Origin: Litchfieldia stipae
GTDB taxonomy: Bacteria; Bacillota; Bacilli; Bacillales; Bacillaceae_L
Direction: 5' to 3'
Length of the DNA stretch: 64,000 nt
Assembly (NCBI RefSeq): GCF_014837155.1
Contig: NZ_JACYHA010000007.1
Location: forward strand, 62,001-126,000
Positions 52,316 through 61,212 of this stretch are shown piece after piece. A model generated the notes under the pieces. That model was not told the origin of the DNA. It did not search any database and saw nothing but the letters and a program-made list of their open reading frames with translations. Each line of letters opens with the position of its first letter. The first letter of the stretch is position 1. Position numbers and translations under genes: made by a program.

Positions 52316-53165
52316 TCATTCAACGAAGTTTGATCCGATTCCGATGAAAGAGTGACTTCATTCAACGGAAGGCTCTTAATGGCTGAAGCTTATTAATTCA
52401 TTCAACGAAATCGGAGTGGAATCCCACGAACGAAGGCTATATTCCAACGAAAATTAAGCTAGATTCAACGAAAGGCTATGCCTTTCTGGAAAAGGCATAT
52501 TCATTCAACGAAATCGAAGCAGAATCCCACGAACGTAGGGCATTTTCCGACGAAAATTAAGTTAGATTCAACGAAAGGCTATGCCTTTCTGGAAAAGGCA
52601 TATTCATTCAACGAAATCGAAGCAGAATCCCACGAACGAAGGGCATATTCCGACGAAAAAGCAACGGAATTCAACGAAAGGCTCTTATTGGCTGTAGCAT
52701 TTTGATTCATTCAACCAAATCGAAGCGGAATCCCACGAACGAAGGACATATTCCAACGAAAAAGTGACTTCATTCAACGGAAGGCACTCAATGGCTGAAG
52801 CTTATTAATTCATTCAACGAAATCGAAGTGGAATCCCACGAACGAAGGCTATATTCCAACGAAAATTAAGCTAGATTCAACGAAAGGCTATGCCTTTCTG
52901 GAAAAGGCATATTCATTCAACCAAATCAAAGCGGAATCCCACGAACGAAGGCCATATTCCAACGAAAAAGTGACTTCATTCAACGAAAGGCTCTTATTGG
53001 CTGTAGCATATCCATTCATTCAACCAAATCTGAGCAGAATCCGACGAAACTCAAGTGAAATTCAACGAACATTTGCCATAATCCAACGAAAATCCTTAAC
53101 CATTCAACCAACTGCTTCCGCCTGTCTCCCGCCACCTCCTTACATCATACTGATTCATTCAACGA
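52316..53165 (+). repeat. Array 5 of the 103-bp satellite (about 8 units)
   Basis: TTCAACGAAATCGGAGTGG markers at 52403, 52506, 52609 and 52712 (103 bp). Motifs at 0, 21, 42 and 63 again: CAACGAAA, CCACGAAC, CAACGAAA, CAACGAAA. Linkers are of two kinds (GCTATGCCTTTCTGGAAAAG and GCTCTTATTGGCTGTAGC). It lies between the symporter gene end and the DUF294 gene start. Confidence 0.93.
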
Positions 53166-53188
53166 AATATGTGCCAAATCCACAAAAG

Positions 53189-53243
53189 GTGCCAGGCACC
53201 AAATCCGGGACATTATCTGTCCCGGGGGCGGAGCCTGGCACCA
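53189..53243. repeat. GGTGCCAGGCACC-type dispersed element (probable terminator)
   Basis: GGTGCCAGGCACC, then CCGGGACATTATCTGTCCCGG (7-bp stem), then GAGCCTGGCACC: nested inverted repeats 20 bp past the end of the symporter gene. Confidence 0.75.
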
Positions 53244-53263
53244 GCCAAACAGTTCACATCTAA

Positions 53264-54925
53264 CTACAGATTCTCATCCTTCAACCAAACTTCCCCATCC
53301 TTGTAAGTCATTTGCTCTGGGTAGCGAAGGTCGACGACTTCGTCTTGAATTTCTTGAGACGGTGCTGCTGTTGCTAGAGATACAATCACATTCGTGATGA
53401 TCGCTGCGATTGCTCCGAACACACCTGCTCCTGTGTCAATGATTCCGGCAATCGTGAAGCCACCGTATTTTGAAGCAAAGATATATGCTAGAGTGACGCC
53501 GAGTCCGACTAACAATCCGGCCATTACCCCTTTGGCATTTGAACGTTTCCACCAAACACCGAGTAAGAGTGCTGGGAAGAAGGTTCCGGATGCGAGTGCG
53601 AATGCCCAGGCAACAATTTGAGTGATTGCCCCTGGTGGGTTCAGTGCAATCAAACCAGCTAGTAAAGTTGCAATAGCAATCGTCCAACGTGCAATACTTA
53701 AGCGATTTTTTTCAGATGCATTTGGTCTTAACACGCGATAGTAGATGTCATGCGCAAATGAAGACGAGATCGCAAGCATGAGTCCACCAGCTGTTGAAAG
53801 TGCGGCTGCCATCGCTCCAGCTGCAACTAGCCCGATGACAAAGACGCCAAGGTTTGCAATTTCTGGAGTTGCCATAACTACGATGTCATTTGAAATCGTT
53901 AGCTCCTGCCATTGTAAAATTCCATCACCGTTTGCATCAGCGACTGCAAGCTTCCCTGTATTGACCCAGGTTGCGGTCCATTCTGGTAGCTCTGAAATCT
54001 TTTGTCCAACCACATTTTTCATTAAAATAAAACGAGAAAACGCAGCATAGGCTGGTGCCGATAAGTATAGTAATCCGATGAATAATAGCGCCCATGCACC
54101 TGACCAACGTGCAGCCTTCATCGTTGATACCGTGTAGAAACGAACGATTACGTGTGGAAGTCCAGCTGTCCCCGCCATTAATGTGAACATTAATGCCATG
54201 AACTGCCACTTCGTCCCATTGGTGAATGGAGCAAAGTATTCCGAGATTCCTAGTTGACGGTCTAGCTCACCCATTTCCCCGACAATTTTTCCATACGAAA
54301 GCCATGGAGCTGGGTTATTTGTGATCTGAAGCGACATGAATATAACTGGGATTAGATAGGCGATAATTAAAATGATATATTGCGCTACCTGTGTCCATGT
54401 AATCCCCTTCATACCTCCGAATGCTGCATAGAATGCAATCAGGACAACCCCGATCATCGTTCCAAGCTTTGCATCGATTTCAAATAAACGACCGATAACC
54501 ACTCCAGACCCTGATAGCTGTCCGATTGAGTAAGTGAAACTTATAATGATCGTACAAATCGCTGCGATGACCCGAGCCGTGTGGCTGTTATAACGGTCGC
54601 CAATGAATTCTGGGACCGTGTAGCGACCATATTTTCTAAGCTGTGGTGCTAAAAGGAAGGTTAATAGCAGGTAACCGCCGGTCCATCCCATGATATAGGC
54701 GAGTCCATCATAGCCAAGGAGCATGATTGTTCCGGCCATCCCGATGAACGAAGCAGCACTCATCCAGTCTGCCCCAATCGCCATTCCGTTAAAAATCGGT
54801 GGGACCCCGCGACTAGCTACATAGAAATCTGATGTTGCTTTCGCCTTATTATAAATTGCAATCCCGATGTACAACGCAAACGTCGCTAAAATAATAGAAA
54901 ATGAGACCAAAAATTGTGTGTCCAT
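53264..54925 (-). CDS. Sodium:solute symporter, large subunit (ActP/YjcG-like)
   Basis: About 553 residues with 13 expected helices and the SSS segments GADWMSAASFIGMAGTIMLL and FYAAFGGMKGITWTQVAQY. Like acetate permeases it should take up a small organic acid with Na+. An extracytoplasmic loop carries DANGDGILQWQE, a good EF-hand-like calcium loop. ATG at 54925 lies 6 bp after GGGGG; the ATG at 54931 touches the ribosome binding site. It lies 52 bp after its small subunit. Confidence 0.88.
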   Translation of the reverse strand: MDTQFLVSFSIILATFALYIGIAIYNKAKATSDFYVASRGVPPIFNGMAIGADWMSAASFIGMAGTIMLLGYDGLAYIMGWTGGYLLLTFLLAPQLRKYGRYTVPEFIGDRYNSHTARVIAAICTIIISFTYSIGQLSGSGVVIGRLFEIDAKLGTMIGVVLIAFYAAFGGMKGITWTQVAQYIILIIAYLIPVIFMSLQITNNPAPWLSYGKIVGEMGELDRQLGISEYFAPFTNGTKWQFMALMFTLMAGTAGLPHVIVRFYTVSTMKAARWSGAWALLFIGLLYLSAPAYAAFSRFILMKNVVGQKISELPEWTATWVNTGKLAVADANGDGILQWQELTISNDIVVMATPEIANLGVFVIGLVAAGAMAAALSTAGGLMLAISSSFAHDIYYRVLRPNASEKNRLSIARWTIAIATLLAGLIALNPPGAITQIVAWAFALASGTFFPALLLGVWWKRSNAKGVMAGLLVGLGVTLAYIFASKYGGFTIAGIIDTGAGVFGAIAAIITNVIVSLATAAPSQEIQDEVVDLRYPEQMTYKDGEVWLKDENL

Positions 54926-54977
54926 ATTCATCCCCCTTTTACTAAAGTGATTGAATGTTCATTCATTTATTGCGGTA

Positions 54978-55280
54978 TTAATGATCTAACACCTTACCAG
55001 AGCTAATTTGTTCATTCTTGCTTTCGTCAATCCCGTATTTGCGGTCGATGTTGTCACTCACCTTTGCGTTAATGAACAGCAGCACAATAAAGATCACGAC
55101 TGCACCCTGTGCTCCCATAAAGTAATGAAATGGAAACCCATTAATTGAAAAATCACTTAGACCTTCAGCAAAAAAAACAACTCCAAATGACACGACAAAC
55201 CAGATAATTAAATAGATAATGATATTTCTAGTACGCTCGCGAAAATAAGCATCCGCAATATTCTTCTCAATTTTCTTCAA
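54978..55280 (-). CDS. Symporter small subunit (DUF4212)
   Basis: 100 residues: YFRERTRNIIIYLIIWFVVS and a second helix after NGFPFHYFMGAQGAVVIFIV, ending DNIDRKYGIDES. DUF4212 proteins are the two-helix subunits of sodium:solute symporters. TTG at 55280 follows GGAGGTGG with 6 bp. It starts the transport operon. Confidence 0.88.
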   Translation of the reverse strand: MKKIEKNIADAYFRERTRNIIIYLIIWFVVSFGVVFFAEGLSDFSINGFPFHYFMGAQGAVVIFIVLLFINAKVSDNIDRKYGIDESKNEQISSGKVLDH

Positions 55281-55384
55281 CTCAGGCCACCTCCACAGTA
55301 TATTTTGGCGAATGGGGAAATTGGACAGTTTTGTATTAAAGCTTCATTAGGTAAGTACTCACCTCCTTAAAAAATTGGGTCCCA

Positions 55385-55567
55385 CTATCTCAAACTAAAT
55401 ATAAATTTGATCGTCTCAAGAAGTGGTGCTGGAAACAAAATCACTTCAACAACAAAATACAAAAAGATGGTTAGAAATGGCAACAACAGGAGGATGGGGC
55501 GTTTCTTTTTCAAGGCTAGAAAAAGGCAGACGCCTGCAATGAGTAAGATGATGATAAAAGGAATCAA
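55385..55567 (-). CDS. Small membrane protein (60 aa)
   Basis: TTG at 55567 follows AGAGGAGGT with 9-bp spacing. The frame could extend to 55624 but has no ribosome binding site there. The product has two helices (IPFIIILLIAGVCLFLAL and PILLLLPFLTIFLYFVVEVI). It lies 104 bp upstream of the DUF4212 gene. Not recognised. Confidence 0.5.
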   Translation of the reverse strand: MIPFIIILLIAGVCLFLALKKKRPILLLLPFLTIFLYFVVEVILFPAPLLETIKFIFSLR

Positions 55568-55771
55568 AGTCGATGGACCTCCTCTAATTAGATGGATGGC
55601 TTGTTTAAGTGAAAGCGTTATCAATTGAACATAAAAAAAGATGAGCCACGCTCGTTTTGAATTTTTATAAAATTCTATAATCTTATTTCATTATGCAGTG
55701 ATAGCAGCAACTCGTCAATCACCTTTGTACAAAAAATTCCCCCATCTTTCTACAAATCTTGCAAAAGAAAG

Positions 55772-55826
55772 GGTGCCAGGCACCGCAAGTGGGAACGCTT
55801 TTGTCCCGCTCGGGATGCCTGGCACC
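55772..55826. repeat. GGTGCC/GGCACC dispersed element
   Basis: GGTGCCAGGCACC, then AAGTGGGAACGCTTTTGTCCC, then GATGCCTGGCACC: an inverted pair six bases past the DUF1028 stop codon. Likely a terminator. Confidence 0.7.
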
Positions 55827-55831
55827 AGTTA

Positions 55832-56671
55832 TTATCCTTGTTTTTTCATATATGTTAGAATATCAAGATCTAGCTTGCCTTGTTCTAGTTCACGTGCCTC
55901 GAAGTTTTCCGTGTGAATATAGGTCGTTAGTGCTCGGTATAGGGCTTCTTCACTCGTTTCTTTAAGATAGCCTAGTCGCGTGAGCTGTTCGCTAAGCTCG
56001 GCTTGAATCGCACCAGTGATTTCTACGATGTTTTCTTGTTTTGGTGGTGCAAAGTAGAGCTGCTGTAGTTCATAGACACGAATCAATTCTTTGATTGGGT
56101 CTGGATGATCGTCTACACGGACATCGATGAAGCGGTCGTTGAAGCCAGCGTATCCGCCTTGATCTTTTACCACTAAGAGAGCTGCTGATTGCATCCCTCT
56201 GCTGTCTCCCCCAGCTTCTTGTCCAGCATCTAGTGCTTTTAGGAGGCGCTCGGCTAATGTTCCTTCAGTTTGTTCAAATGTGCGGCCCATCGCTAACACG
56301 GTTTCTTCGCCAACAAGGATATTTCCTTGTGCTGCAAAGTGTTCACCTGTGATTCCACCTGCCCAGTCATAGCATTTTGAGCCTGTGAAGGTTGCTGCAT
56401 TTCCGTTCGCATCCACGATTCCTACCTGTCTGAATTCACGGTCACTATCGTCAGTCACAAGTTGGTCCAGTGTTTCCTGCGCCGTTTTCCCCGCAGCCAT
56501 GAGCTCTAATCCGTTCGGTCCGTATGACGTATTCGCATAGGATTGCGTTGCGACCGCCCCTACTCCAGCTTTCGCCCAGGGCACAACCGCGCCCACTCCA
56601 AGAAACTTTGATTGAACCGCAATTCCTAACTCATTTGTCTTTGGATCAAATCCTACAATTGAAAATGTCAT
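55832..56671 (-). CDS. DUF1028 protein (Ntn-hydrolase-like)
   Basis: 279 residues starting MTFSIVGFDPKTNELGIAVQ, with the family core VPWAKAGVGAVATQSYAN and AQGNILVGEETVLAMGRTFE. DUF1028 proteins have an Ntn-hydrolase-like fold, and several are thought to act on peptides or amides. It lies 29 bp after pcp in one operon with the chromate transporter and glutamyltransferase genes upstream. GGGAGG precedes the ATG. Confidence 0.88.
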   Translation of the reverse strand: MTFSIVGFDPKTNELGIAVQSKFLGVGAVVPWAKAGVGAVATQSYANTSYGPNGLELMAAGKTAQETLDQLVTDDSDREFRQVGIVDANGNAATFTGSKCYDWAGGITGEHFAAQGNILVGEETVLAMGRTFEQTEGTLAERLLKALDAGQEAGGDSRGMQSAALLVVKDQGGYAGFNDRFIDVRVDDHPDPIKELIRVYELQQLYFAPPKQENIVEITGAIQAELSEQLTRLGYLKETSEEALYRALTTYIHTENFEARELEQGKLDLDILTYMKKQG

Positions 56672-56700
56672 AAAAAAACCTCCCTGTTTATTGGATCATA

Positions 56701-57303
56701 TCAATCTAGTACTTTAATAATAGTGGCAATCGCTTCTTCCAAATCACGGCTTGACCAGCTTGGTAGCTTCGGATTTTGAACCGCTAATTCATGTGACGCT
56801 GGAATATGAACAAATCCAGCACGAATCTTGGTACCATCGCGCTCTATTTTACGCAAAGCCGCATACATCACATTGTTGCAAAGGTACGTTCCTGCTGTGT
56901 TTGAAATCGTTGCTGGATAGTTTGCTTCATTTAACGCATCTACGAAAGCACGGATTGGAAGGGTTGAAAAATAGCCCGCTGGTCCGTCTTCAGCAATCGG
57001 TGCATCCTGAAGCTTAACCCCTTGATTATCAGCTGCCCCATCGCGACAATTGATCGCAATTCGTTCAGGTGTAATTTTCGTGCGACCTGCTGCTAGCCCT
57101 AATGAAATCACGACATCAGGTTCAACTTCATCCATGTACTGCTCCAGTTTCACCGCTGATTCAGAGAAATCTACGGGTAGCACGCGACTAACCACTTGAT
57201 AATGGCCAAGAGTCTGTCCATCTAATGCCTTCACAATTACTTCCGTTGGATTGATTGGGTTGTCCAAAAAGGGAACAAATCCTGTTAATAATAATGTTTT
57301 CAT
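56701..57303 (-). CDS. pcp: Pyroglutamyl-peptidase I (Pcp)
   Basis: 200 residues. The C15 catalytic triad residues are present: Glu80 in KITPERIAIN, Cys142 in AGTYLCNNVMY, His166 in GFVHIPASHE. It removes N-terminal pyroglutamate from peptides. ATG at 57303 follows AGAAGGTG; two upstream in-frame codons are less favourable. Its neighbours (gamma-glutamyltransferase and DUF1028) point to use of glutamyl peptides. Confidence 0.94.
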   Translation of the reverse strand: MKTLLLTGFVPFLDNPINPTEVIVKALDGQTLGHYQVVSRVLPVDFSESAVKLEQYMDEVEPDVVISLGLAAGRTKITPERIAINCRDGAADNQGVKLQDAPIAEDGPAGYFSTLPIRAFVDALNEANYPATISNTAGTYLCNNVMYAALRKIERDGTKIRAGFVHIPASHELAVQNPKLPSWSSRDLEEAIATIIKVLD

Positions 57304-57348
57304 TTTTGACACCTTCTTTTCTTTCAGCTATTTTCGTCAATGAAACCC

Positions 57349-57458
57349 GCAGCCTGAATACACTCCGCGTCCGGCGGGGCAGGTGATGAGCCTCCTCGTG
57401 CCTGTGGGGTCTCATCCTTCCTGCAAATCCCGCAGGAGTCTACGTGTATTCAACCTGC
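57349..57458. repeat. Dispersed palindromic element, copy 5
   Basis: GCAGCCTGAATACAC (57349) to GTGTATTCAACCTGC (57458); the centre contains GGGCAGGTGATGAGCCTCC and CCCGCAGGAGTC in reverse order to copies 1-3. It sits between pcp and the chromate transporter gene. Confidence 0.8.
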
Positions 57459-57483
57459 TAGAAACTATTTTTTAATAGAATTC

Positions 57484-57514
57484 AGGTCAGATCCCCCGAA
57501 CAGGAATCTGACCT
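57484..57514 (-). terminator. Hairpin after the chromate transporter pair
   Basis: AGGTCAGAT (57484-57492) / ATCTGACCT (57506-57514). Strong stem, weak T-tract. Confidence 0.55.
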
Positions 57515-57520
57515 ATTATT

Positions 57521-58051
57521 TTAAGCTAAAAATACCGCTCCATATACTAATGCCCCAACAATGACATAGGCCGGGTGCACCTTCCATTTTTCCATCAGAA
57601 GGTAGCTCGCGACAATCAAGATGATCGTCTGGACTAACCCAGCGCTAACATATGATTCTGCGAAGAAGTTATAAGCCATAATTCCAAGTAAGACTCCAAT
57701 GGTTGGGCGAATGTAGTTGGTCATGCGCTTCACTTTTGGTGAGTCCTTGAACTTGTAGAGGATGCCTAATAGGCCAATCATTAGAATAAGTGACGGTGCC
57801 ACAGTGGCAAAGGTAGCCACGATTGCTCCAAGTACACCAGCCTCTTGGAAGCCTATATACCCCGCCATTTTTGTTGCGATTGGACCTGGAAGTGCGTTCC
57901 CTAATGCAAGCACCTCACTAAATTCGCTAACCGTTAGCCAGCCGTAATTTGACACGACTTCATTTTCAACAAGTGGGATGGACGCTGGACCCCCACCATA
58001 ACCGATGATTCCTGGAATGAAGAACGCAAGAAAGAGCTGCCAATAAATCAT
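57521..58051 (-). CDS. Chromate transporter, half-size subunit B (YwrA/YwrB type)
   Basis: 176 residues with the CHR signature FFIPGIIGYGGGPASIPLVE and LPGPIATKMAGYIG and about five helices. Half-size CHR proteins work as heterodimers; the partner is encoded just upstream with a TGATG overlap. The substrate may be chromate or another oxyanion. GGGGG lies 8 bp before ATG 58051. Confidence 0.88.
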   Translation of the reverse strand: MIYWQLFLAFFIPGIIGYGGGPASIPLVENEVVSNYGWLTVSEFSEVLALGNALPGPIATKMAGYIGFQEAGVLGAIVATFATVAPSLILMIGLLGILYKFKDSPKVKRMTNYIRPTIGVLLGIMAYNFFAESYVSAGLVQTIILIVASYLLMEKWKVHPAYVIVGALVYGAVFLA

Positions 58052-58617
58052 CACGCAGTTCCCCCTTTCTTCTCCGGTTCTTCCTTCTTATCCTTTTGCG
58101 CAAGTGCCGCGATCAAAAGCACGGCAATTAAAACACCGGGATGAATATTTAAAAATTGCAATAAGATTAAGCTGACTACACCGAAAATCACTGTTTTTAA
58201 CCAGCCTAATCCCTTTTTAGCATTGTCAATAAATTGCCATGTGAGTACCGCTAGCATCACACCAACAACGGGTACGACGGCTTTTGTCATCCCACCAACC
58301 CATGCTAAATCTTTGAATGTCGCAAGCGATGTGAGGAGGATAATCATAAGCACAATGGTAGGAACGATCGATGCAACAATTGCGTTGATCATCCCCAGCA
58401 CACCACCAACACGGTAACCGATGTATCCCGCCATTTTCGTCGCAATCGGACCTGGCAAGGTGTTTCCAAGTGCCAGCACATCAGCAAATTCATCATTATC
58501 CATCCATTCATAACGCTCGACAACCTCTTTGTGGACAAGCGGAATGGAGGACGGACCTCCCCCATACCCCAACATTCCCACTTTAAAAAACGCAGTAAAT
58601 AGTTGTACTTGTTTCAA
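58051..58617 (-). CDS. Chromate transporter, half-size subunit A (YwrA/YwrB type)
   Basis: About 188 residues: FKVGMLGYGGGPSSIPLVHK, LPGPIATKMAGYIGYR, about five helices and a charged KDKKEEPEKK tail. It pairs with the next gene. TTG at 58617 is chosen because AAAAGGA lies just upstream; starts at 58626 and 58656 are alternatives. The order ywrC, ywrD, then the two CHR genes is the B. subtilis arrangement. Confidence 0.86.
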   Translation of the reverse strand: MKQVQLFTAFFKVGMLGYGGGPSSIPLVHKEVVERYEWMDNDEFADVLALGNTLPGPIATKMAGYIGYRVGGVLGMINAIVASIVPTIVLMIILLTSLATFKDLAWVGGMTKAVVPVVGVMLAVLTWQFIDNAKKGLGWLKTVIFGVVSLILLQFLNIHPGVLIAVLLIAALAQKDKKEEPEKKGGTA

Positions 58618-58636
58618 ACCTATCAATCCTTTTCTC

Positions 58637-58652
58637 CTGAGGACGTCCTCAG
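58637..58652. promoter_or_regulatory. Perfect 16-bp palindrome upstream of the chromate transporter genes
   Basis: CTGAGGACGTCCTCAG lies in the 49-bp gap between the glutamyltransferase stop and the transporter start. It could be an operator or a short terminator stem; no T-run follows, which favours protein binding. Confidence 0.4.
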
Positions 58653-58666
58653 TCACTATGAGCTTT

Positions 58667-60277
58667 TTACCAAGATGCTATTGATCCATCGGTTCTTGAC
58701 TCTGTTCCACCAGATAATACACCTGTTTTTGGATCTCTCCAAATGATTTGGCCGCGACCGTAGCCACCACTATCTACTGTCACTTCAATCTGATGACCTT
58801 TGCGTGCTAAGCTTTGTGCGATATGCTGCGGGAAGCTGTGCTCGACTTGAATTTTCTTCCCTTCAATCCACTGCCATCTTGCCGCATCAAGTGCTGCTTG
58901 CGGATTCAGATGGAAATCGACTGTATTCATGACAACCTGCGCGTGACCCTGTGGCTGCATGTATCCACCCATGACACCAAACGGCCCAACTGCTTCTCCG
59001 TCCTTTGTTAAAAATCCTGGGATAATCGTATGATATGTCTTTTTACCAGGTTTTAATGCATTTTCATGTGTTGGATCAAGTGAAAAATCATGTCCACGGT
59101 TTTGCAGCGCGATTCCTGTTCCCGGAACAACAATTCCAGAACCAAAGCCCATGTAGTTACTTTGAATAAATGACACCATATTTCCGTCACCATCAGCTGT
59201 CGCTAAATACACTGTTCCACCACTTGGCGGTGTTCCTGGCTCTGGCGTCAGCGCATCTTCGCCAATTAAGCTGCGTCTTTGTGCTGCAAATTCCTCTGAT
59301 AAAAGCTGTTCCACAGACGTCGACATGTCCTTAGGATCGGTAATATATTTCTTCCCATCGGCAAACGCTAGCTTCATCGCTTCAATCTGCTTATGGTATG
59401 TATCAACCGATTCTTTCTCCGTTAACTCTATGCCGTTTAATGTATTCAACGCCATCAATGCAACTAGTCCTTGACCATTTGGTGGAATCTCCCACACATC
59501 ATATCCACGGTATTTCACTGAGATTGGCTCCACCCACTCAGCCTCAAATGCTGCTAAATCCTCAGCCGTAATAAACCCATTATGCTCCTTTGAAAATGCC
59601 GCAATTTTCTCCGCTAATTCACCACGATAAAAGCTCTCTGCATTCGTTTCCGCAATCGAACGAAGGGTGCTCGCATGACCTTCTGAGCTCCACATTTCAC
59701 CGATTTCAGGTGGCTGATTATTTGGTGCAAATGTATCAAACCAGCCCTGGAATTCTGGACCTGTGCATAGTTGCTTGTAAGCACTGTATGCTCTCTTCCA
59801 ATACTTCCCTAGCGTTGGTGAAACAGGATAACCTTTTTCTGCATACTCAATCGCTGGCTTTAACACCTCAGTTAATGGTAGCTTTCCGAATCGCTTAGAT
59901 AGAGCTGCCCATGCCCCTGGAATCCCAGGCACCGTCACAGGAACCAAGCCAAATTTCGGCATCGTCTCATGCCCACGTTCCTTCACCGCTTCAATTGACA
60001 GGTTCTTCGGTGAACGACCACTCGAATTTAGGCCATGCAATTCACCATTTACCCACACTATCGCAAACGCATCTCCACCAATTCCATTTGAAGTTGGCTC
60101 AACAACAGTGAGTGCCGCCGCAGTAGCAATCGCCGCATCAATCGCATTACCACCTTTTTTCATAATATCTAATCCGGCTTGTGCCGCTAATGGCTGTGAC
60201 GTTGCCACCATTCCATTCTTCGCAAAAGTTGTCATCCTCTGCGATGAATAAGGGTGATTTAAATAATCCATCTTCAT
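58667..60277 (-). CDS. ywrD: Gamma-glutamyltransferase family protein (YwrD)
   Basis: 536 residues. MVATSQPLAAQAGLDIMKKG and GNAIDAAIATAAALTVVEPT open the large-subunit region. The autocleavage point and nucleophile are in PPSGGTVYLATADGDGNMVS (Thr after GG), followed by IQSNYMGFGSG. No signal peptide, unlike secreted Ggt, so it acts in the cytoplasm, as B. subtilis YwrD. ATG at 60277 is 7 bp after GGAGGT. It is divergent from its probable regulator ywrC, with a tandem-repeat array between. Confidence 0.92.
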   Translation of the reverse strand: MKMDYLNHPYSSQRMTTFAKNGMVATSQPLAAQAGLDIMKKGGNAIDAAIATAAALTVVEPTSNGIGGDAFAIVWVNGELHGLNSSGRSPKNLSIEAVKERGHETMPKFGLVPVTVPGIPGAWAALSKRFGKLPLTEVLKPAIEYAEKGYPVSPTLGKYWKRAYSAYKQLCTGPEFQGWFDTFAPNNQPPEIGEMWSSEGHASTLRSIAETNAESFYRGELAEKIAAFSKEHNGFITAEDLAAFEAEWVEPISVKYRGYDVWEIPPNGQGLVALMALNTLNGIELTEKESVDTYHKQIEAMKLAFADGKKYITDPKDMSTSVEQLLSEEFAAQRRSLIGEDALTPEPGTPPSGGTVYLATADGDGNMVSFIQSNYMGFGSGIVVPGTGIALQNRGHDFSLDPTHENALKPGKKTYHTIIPGFLTKDGEAVGPFGVMGGYMQPQGHAQVVMNTVDFHLNPQAALDAARWQWIEGKKIQVEHSFPQHIAQSLARKGHQIEVTVDSGGYGRGQIIWRDPKTGVLSGGTESRTDGSIASW

Positions 60278-60499
60278 CGACCATACCTCCACATTGTATT
60301 TTTAACACTATGTATTTATACATTTGTAAACCAATAGATTGAAAACAACTAACAAACGTAACCACAATCTGTCTAGTAAATTATAACTCTACTCACACGC
60401 AATTTCCACACAATATTGTAAATATACTGATAATAAAAATTGTTATTATTTAGATGGTGGCTGGATGTTGACGTTTTGAGAGGGGTGGAGCATTAGTGA

Positions 60500-61130
60500 A
60501 TTCTACTGGGGTACTCATCAGGTACTTTTCGTGGCTTTCAGAGCACTAGTAAGCCCATCTAGGTACCTCATCTGGCACTTTCTGAGGCTTTCAGGGCTCT
60601 TGTCAGCTCATCTAGATACCTCATCTGGTACTCTGCACTGTTTCAGGGCTCTAGCCAACTCCTCTAGATACCTCATCTGGCACCCTGCACTGTTTTCAGG
60701 GCTCTAGTCAGCCAATCTAGATACCTCATCTGGTACCTTGCACTGCTTTCAGGGCTCTAGTCAGCCAATCTAGGTACCTCATTTGGTACCTTGCACTCCT
60801 TTCAGGGCTCTAGTCAGCCAATCTAGGTACCTCATCTGGCACTTTCTGAGGCTTTCAGGGCTCTAGCCAACTCCTCTAGATACCTCATCTGGCACCCTGC
60901 ACTGCTTTCAGGGCTCTAGTCAGCCAATCTAGGTACCTCATTTGGTACCTTGCACTCCTTTCAGGGCTCTAGTCAGCCCATCTAGGTACTTCATCTGGTA
61001 CCCTGCATTGTTTTCAGGGCACTAGCCAACTCCTCTAGGTACCTCATCCTCTCCTTCTCACTTCTTTCAGGACACTAACCTCCTCTTCCACTTACCTCAA
61101 CCACTCCTTCTCACATCTTTCGGGGTCTAG
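60500..61130. repeat. 53-bp tandem repeat array (12 units)
   Basis: TACCTCAT markers at 60513, 60565, 60618, 60670, 60723, 60776, 60829, 60882, 60935, 60988, 61041 and 61094: a steady 53-bp period (five helical turns). The consensus includes TCTAGGTACCTCATCTGG, then TTTCAGGGCTCTAGTCAGCC. The first unit and last two are degenerate. It fills the region between divergent ywrD and ywrC. No frame. Confidence 0.93.
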
Positions 61131-61212
61131 AGTCCCTACACAAACCCTCTTGATTGTTTTTCCCATAGTAGGATAAGATAGTTTCATGATTACATAGTGA
61201 AGTGGTGAGTAA

